Assembly: GCA_964035545.1 (NCBI GenBank) | Contig: OZ037770.1 | Span: 2,957,662 to 3,021,661, forward strand | Reading direction: 5' to 3' | DNA: 64,000 nucleotides | From: Bugula neritina | Taxonomy: Eukaryota; Bryozoa; Gymnolaemata; Cheilostomatida; Bugulidae | Part shown: in pieces, positions 60,901-64,000 of the stretch | Layout: every line of letters begins with the position of its first letter | Position numbering within the stretch: position 1 is the first letter of the stretch | Position numbers and translations under genes: made by a program | Notes under the pieces: generated by a model | What the model saw: the letters and a program-made list of their open reading frames with translations, nothing else | What the model was told of the DNA's origin: nothing | The model's database searches: none

Positions 60901-63900
60901 TAGACAATTGAATATAGAGAGAGCTAGTAGAGAGGTACAAGGTGTTCATCCTGATATAGCCTCATGTTATCTCCAAGTTGGTGGAGTGTATCGAGATATG
61001 TGTCTTTATGATCAGGCCCTGCTTTATATAAACAGGTCATGTGACATGTATATTGCTGTACATGGGAAGACAAATCATGTACACTTAGCTAGTGCTTATG
61101 GTTGGCTTGGTTTTGTGTATCACAACATGGGTGAATATAGCAAGGCACTAGAATACTATACTAAGTCATTAGATATGGAGCTAGCTGTCTATGGCAGTGA
61201 GGCTACACATGCAGACATTGCTGCTTCATATAACAATATTGGTAGTGTGTATCACAACATGGGTGAATATAGCAAGGCACTAGAATACCATACTAAGTCA
61301 TTAGATATGCAGCTAGTTGTCTATGGCAGTGAGGCTACACATGCAGACATTGCTAGTTCATATAACAATATTGGTCTTGTGTATGACAGCATGGGTGAAT
61401 ATAGCAAGGCACTAGAATACCATACTAAGTCATTAGATATGCAGCTAGCTGTCTATGGCAGTGAGGCTACACATGCAAGCATTGCTTCTTCATATAACAA
61501 TATTGGTAATGTGTATGACAACATGGGTGAATATAGCAAGGCACTAGAATACTATACTAAGTCATTAGATATGTACATAGCTGTCTATGGCAATGAGGCT
61601 ACACATGCACACATTGCTATTTCTTATAGCAATATTGGTAGAGTGTATGACAACATGGGTGAATATAGCAAGGCACTAGAATACTATACTAAGTCATTAG
61701 ATATGTACATAGCTATCTATGGCAATGAGGCCACACATGCACACATTGCTGTTTCTTATAGCAATATTGGTAATGTGTATAAGAACATGGGTGAATATAG
61801 CAAGGCACTAGAATACTATACTAAGTCATTAGATATGTACATAGCTGTCTATGGCAGTGAGGCTACACATGCACACATTGCTACTTCTTATAACAATATT
61901 GGTCTTGTGTATAACAGCCTGGGTGAATATAGGAAGGCACTAGAATACTATACTAAGTCATTAGATATGAGGCTAGCTGTCTATGGCAGTGAGGCTACAC
62001 ATGCACACATTGCTATTTCTTATAACAATATTGGTGGTGTGTATCACAACATGGGTGAATATAGCAAGGCACTAGAATACCATACTAAGTCATTAGATAT
62101 GCATCTAGCTGTCTATGGCAGTGAGGCTACACATTCACACATTGCGAGTTCTTATAGCAATATTGGTTGTGCGTATGACAACATGGGTGAATATAGCAAG
62201 GCACTAGGATACCATACTAAATCATTAGATATGCAGCTAGTTGTCTATGGCAGTGAGGCTACACATGCACACATTGCTACTTCATACAGCAATATTGGTA
62301 GTGTGTATGACAGCATGGGTGAATATAGCAAGGCACTAGAATACCATACTAAGTCATTAGATATGAGGCTAGCTGTCTATGGCAGTGAGGCTACACATGC
62401 ACACATTGCTATTTCTTATAACAATATTGGTAGTGTGTATTACAACATGGGTGAATATAGCAAGGCACTAGAATACTATACTAAGTCATTAGATATGAGG
62501 CTAGCTGCCTATGGCAGTGAGGCTACACATGCAGACATTGCTACTTCTTATAACAATATTGGCTATGTGTATTACAACATGGGTGAATATAGCAAGGCAC
62601 TAGAATACCATACTAAGTCATTAGATATGAGGCTAGTGGTCTATGGCAGTGAGGCTACACATTCAAGTATTGCTACTTCATATAGCAATATTGGTAGTGT
62701 GTATTACAGCATGGGTGAATATAGCAAGGCACTAGAATACCATACTAAGTCATTAGATATGAGGCTAGCTGTCTATGGCAGTGAGGCTACACATGCACAC
62801 ATTGCTACTTCTTATAACAATATTGGCCATGTGTATTACAACATGGGTGAATATAGCAAGGCACTAGAATACCATACTAAGTCATTAGATATGAGGCTAG
62901 TGGTCTATGGCAGTGAGGCTACACATGCACACATTGCTACTTCATACAGCAATATTGGTAGTGTGTATGACAGCATGGGTGAATATAGCAAGGCACTAGA
63001 ATACTATACAAAGTGTCTAGTGATGGATCTAGCTATCTATGGCAGTGAGGCTACACATGCAGACATTGCTTGTAGCTATAGAAACATAGCCTCAGTTCAC
63101 CACAAACTCTCAGACTACACCTCATCACTCAATTTCTATACTAAAAGTATAGCCATGTATAAATCAGTCTATGGTGAAGGAACCAACCACAATGACTTAG
63201 CTGCTAGTTATAGAGGTATTGCAAATGTGTACACAGATACAGGTGAATATACAAAGTCACTACATTATCTCACCTTGTCCCTAGACATGACTAAAGCTAT
63301 ACGTGGTGACAATACCACTCACATATATATAGCATACACCTGCCATAGACTGGGTAGACTGTATCACAACACAGGTCAATATACACACTCAGTACACTGC
63401 TATAACATGGCCCTGGTACAGAGAGATAGGTGTAATACTGCTCATCTCCCTCTATATACAACTGTGTTAGTCAGTCTCTCTCAGACTATGATCTCATTGT
63501 CAGACTACAAACACGCTAAGGGATTCCTACTACTCGCTCTCAAACATTCACCTACTGACTACTGTAAGGATACTCAGGCTAATATCTGTCAACTCTTAGG
63601 ACAGTGTTGTCTCCACTTACATCAGTACAGGAAGTGTTGGAAATATTTATATTCAGCTCTCTGTTACTATGAGTCACTTCCTTCCTCCAACTGGAAGAGG
63701 AAATCTCTAGCTCAGGTTCATTTGTACATCTCCTACTTGTGCTTACGTTTGGGTCGTGTTTCGCAGGCTATAGAACATTCTTGGTTAGCCTTAGATCTTG
63801 TAGAGGTCCTGTCAGTTGACAAGGAAAATGTAACTCCTGAAATTACTAGACTGTATACAGACATTACACACATGACTCTTGGTTTATATTCCACTCTCAC

Positions 63901-63919
63901 TCTGTATGTTGATGTGTAA
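57989..63919 (+). CDS. Nucleotidyltransferase-like / TPR repeat protein, copy B (1946 aa)
   Basis: Two exons: 57,989-58,087 (33 codons from ATG) and 58,178-63,919, joined in phase across a 90-base intron. The N-terminal domain is nearly the same as in copy A: 'ALGSVARGTATPYSDLEYAF' with Gly164-Ser165, Asp176 and Glu178, and 'GFHIDGI' with Asp234. So both copies keep the nucleotidyltransferase signature. The protein is 269 residues longer than A. Six more 44-residue TPRs account for 264, and a five-residue insertion (VNQNK, before SETSRLL) for the rest. No frameshift or stop is seen across 5.7 kb. The product's substrate is not known. The TPR part is expected to bind peptides or partner proteins. 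Confidence 0.88.
61091..63070 (+). repeat. 132-bp TPR-coding repeat array, 15 units (copy B)
   Basis: Fifteen exact-period units; MGEY codons recur every 132 bases from 61,127 to 62,975. The residues after LDM vary as EL, QL, QL, QL/YI, YI, YI, RL, HL, QL and so on, while the framework is almost fixed. A two-unit (264-bp) higher order is visible near 62,580-62,980, where RLVVYGSEATH occurs in alternate units. Confidence 0.95.
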
Positions 63920-64000
63920 TCATACAGTTTCCTTGACTTCTCCTGCCCTAAAATCTTAGGTCAGTGTATATAGTATACCTCAACTTTGAAGGGCTTTTGT
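63920..64000 (+). other. 3' flank of TPR gene B (window edge)
   Basis: The 81 bases after the stop match the same stretch after the copy A stop ('TTCCTTGACTTCTCCTGCCC') with one or two differences. The duplication therefore continues beyond the window. No poly(A) signal is reached. Confidence 0.7.

Larger units (their letters stand above)
33385..64000 (+). repeat. Segmental duplication, copy B
   Basis: This is the second, same-orientation copy of the region that starts at base 1. Relative to copy A it has gained a 6.5-kb LTR retrotransposon (35,679-42,179), a 343-bp MITE (45,394-45,736) and about 0.5 kb in the fifth REV1 intron. It has six more TPR units, fewer minisatellite units and a shorter box array. 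It runs off the right edge of the window. Two diverged haplotypes joined by an assembler would look the same, so a true tandem duplication is not proven. Confidence 0.93.

Overview
This is nuclear DNA of an animal, most likely a marine invertebrate. A sponge or other early-branching lineage is only a guess. Genes are split by short GT-AG introns, the background is AT-rich, and both non-LTR and LTR retrotransposons and MITEs are present. Two gene fragments (REV1-like, AKIP1-like) and a 2-oxoglutarate oxygenase are of animal type. There is no bacterial operon structure.

The window is dominated by a direct duplication of about 30 kb. Copy A runs from base 1 to about 29.7 kb or beyond. Copy B runs from 33,385 to the end of the window. 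Both are on the + strand and have the same order: (1) a 3' fragment of a jockey/CR1-type non-LTR element; (2) AT-rich filler holding a tRNA-like SINE remnant; (3) seven exons of the N-terminal half of a REV1-like translesion polymerase, ending at the start of the polymerase palm; (4) a 31-bp minisatellite (about 76 units in A, 35 in B); (5) the last two exons of an AKIP1-like gene with an RTE-like fragment in the intron between them; (6) a long array of exon-like, C-rich boxes that alternate long and short; (7) a large gene with a nucleotidyltransferase-like N-terminal domain and a C-terminal TPR array. The two TPR genes encode 1677 and 1946 residues. They carry 9 and 15 nearly identical 44-residue units.

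Between the copies, on the minus strand, lies a 2-oxoglutarate/Fe(II) oxygenase gene. Its metal-binding residues are kept, but exon 2 has an in-frame stop and a one-base frameshift. Copy B also carries insertions absent from A: a 6.5-kb Ty3/gypsy retrotransposon (35,679-42,179) with near-identical LTRs, and a 343-bp MITE at 45.4 kb. A second MITE of 733 bp sits in the leader-box array of B.

The most unusual structure is the pair of nucleotidyltransferase-TPR genes, with homogenised repeats that differ mainly at a few replacement positions, together with the alternating exon-like boxes upstream. How the genes work together cannot be read from sequence. The REV1 and AKIP1 pieces look like remnants of a deleted ancestral locus. 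The duplication could be a real tandem event or two haplotypes placed end to end by the assembler.
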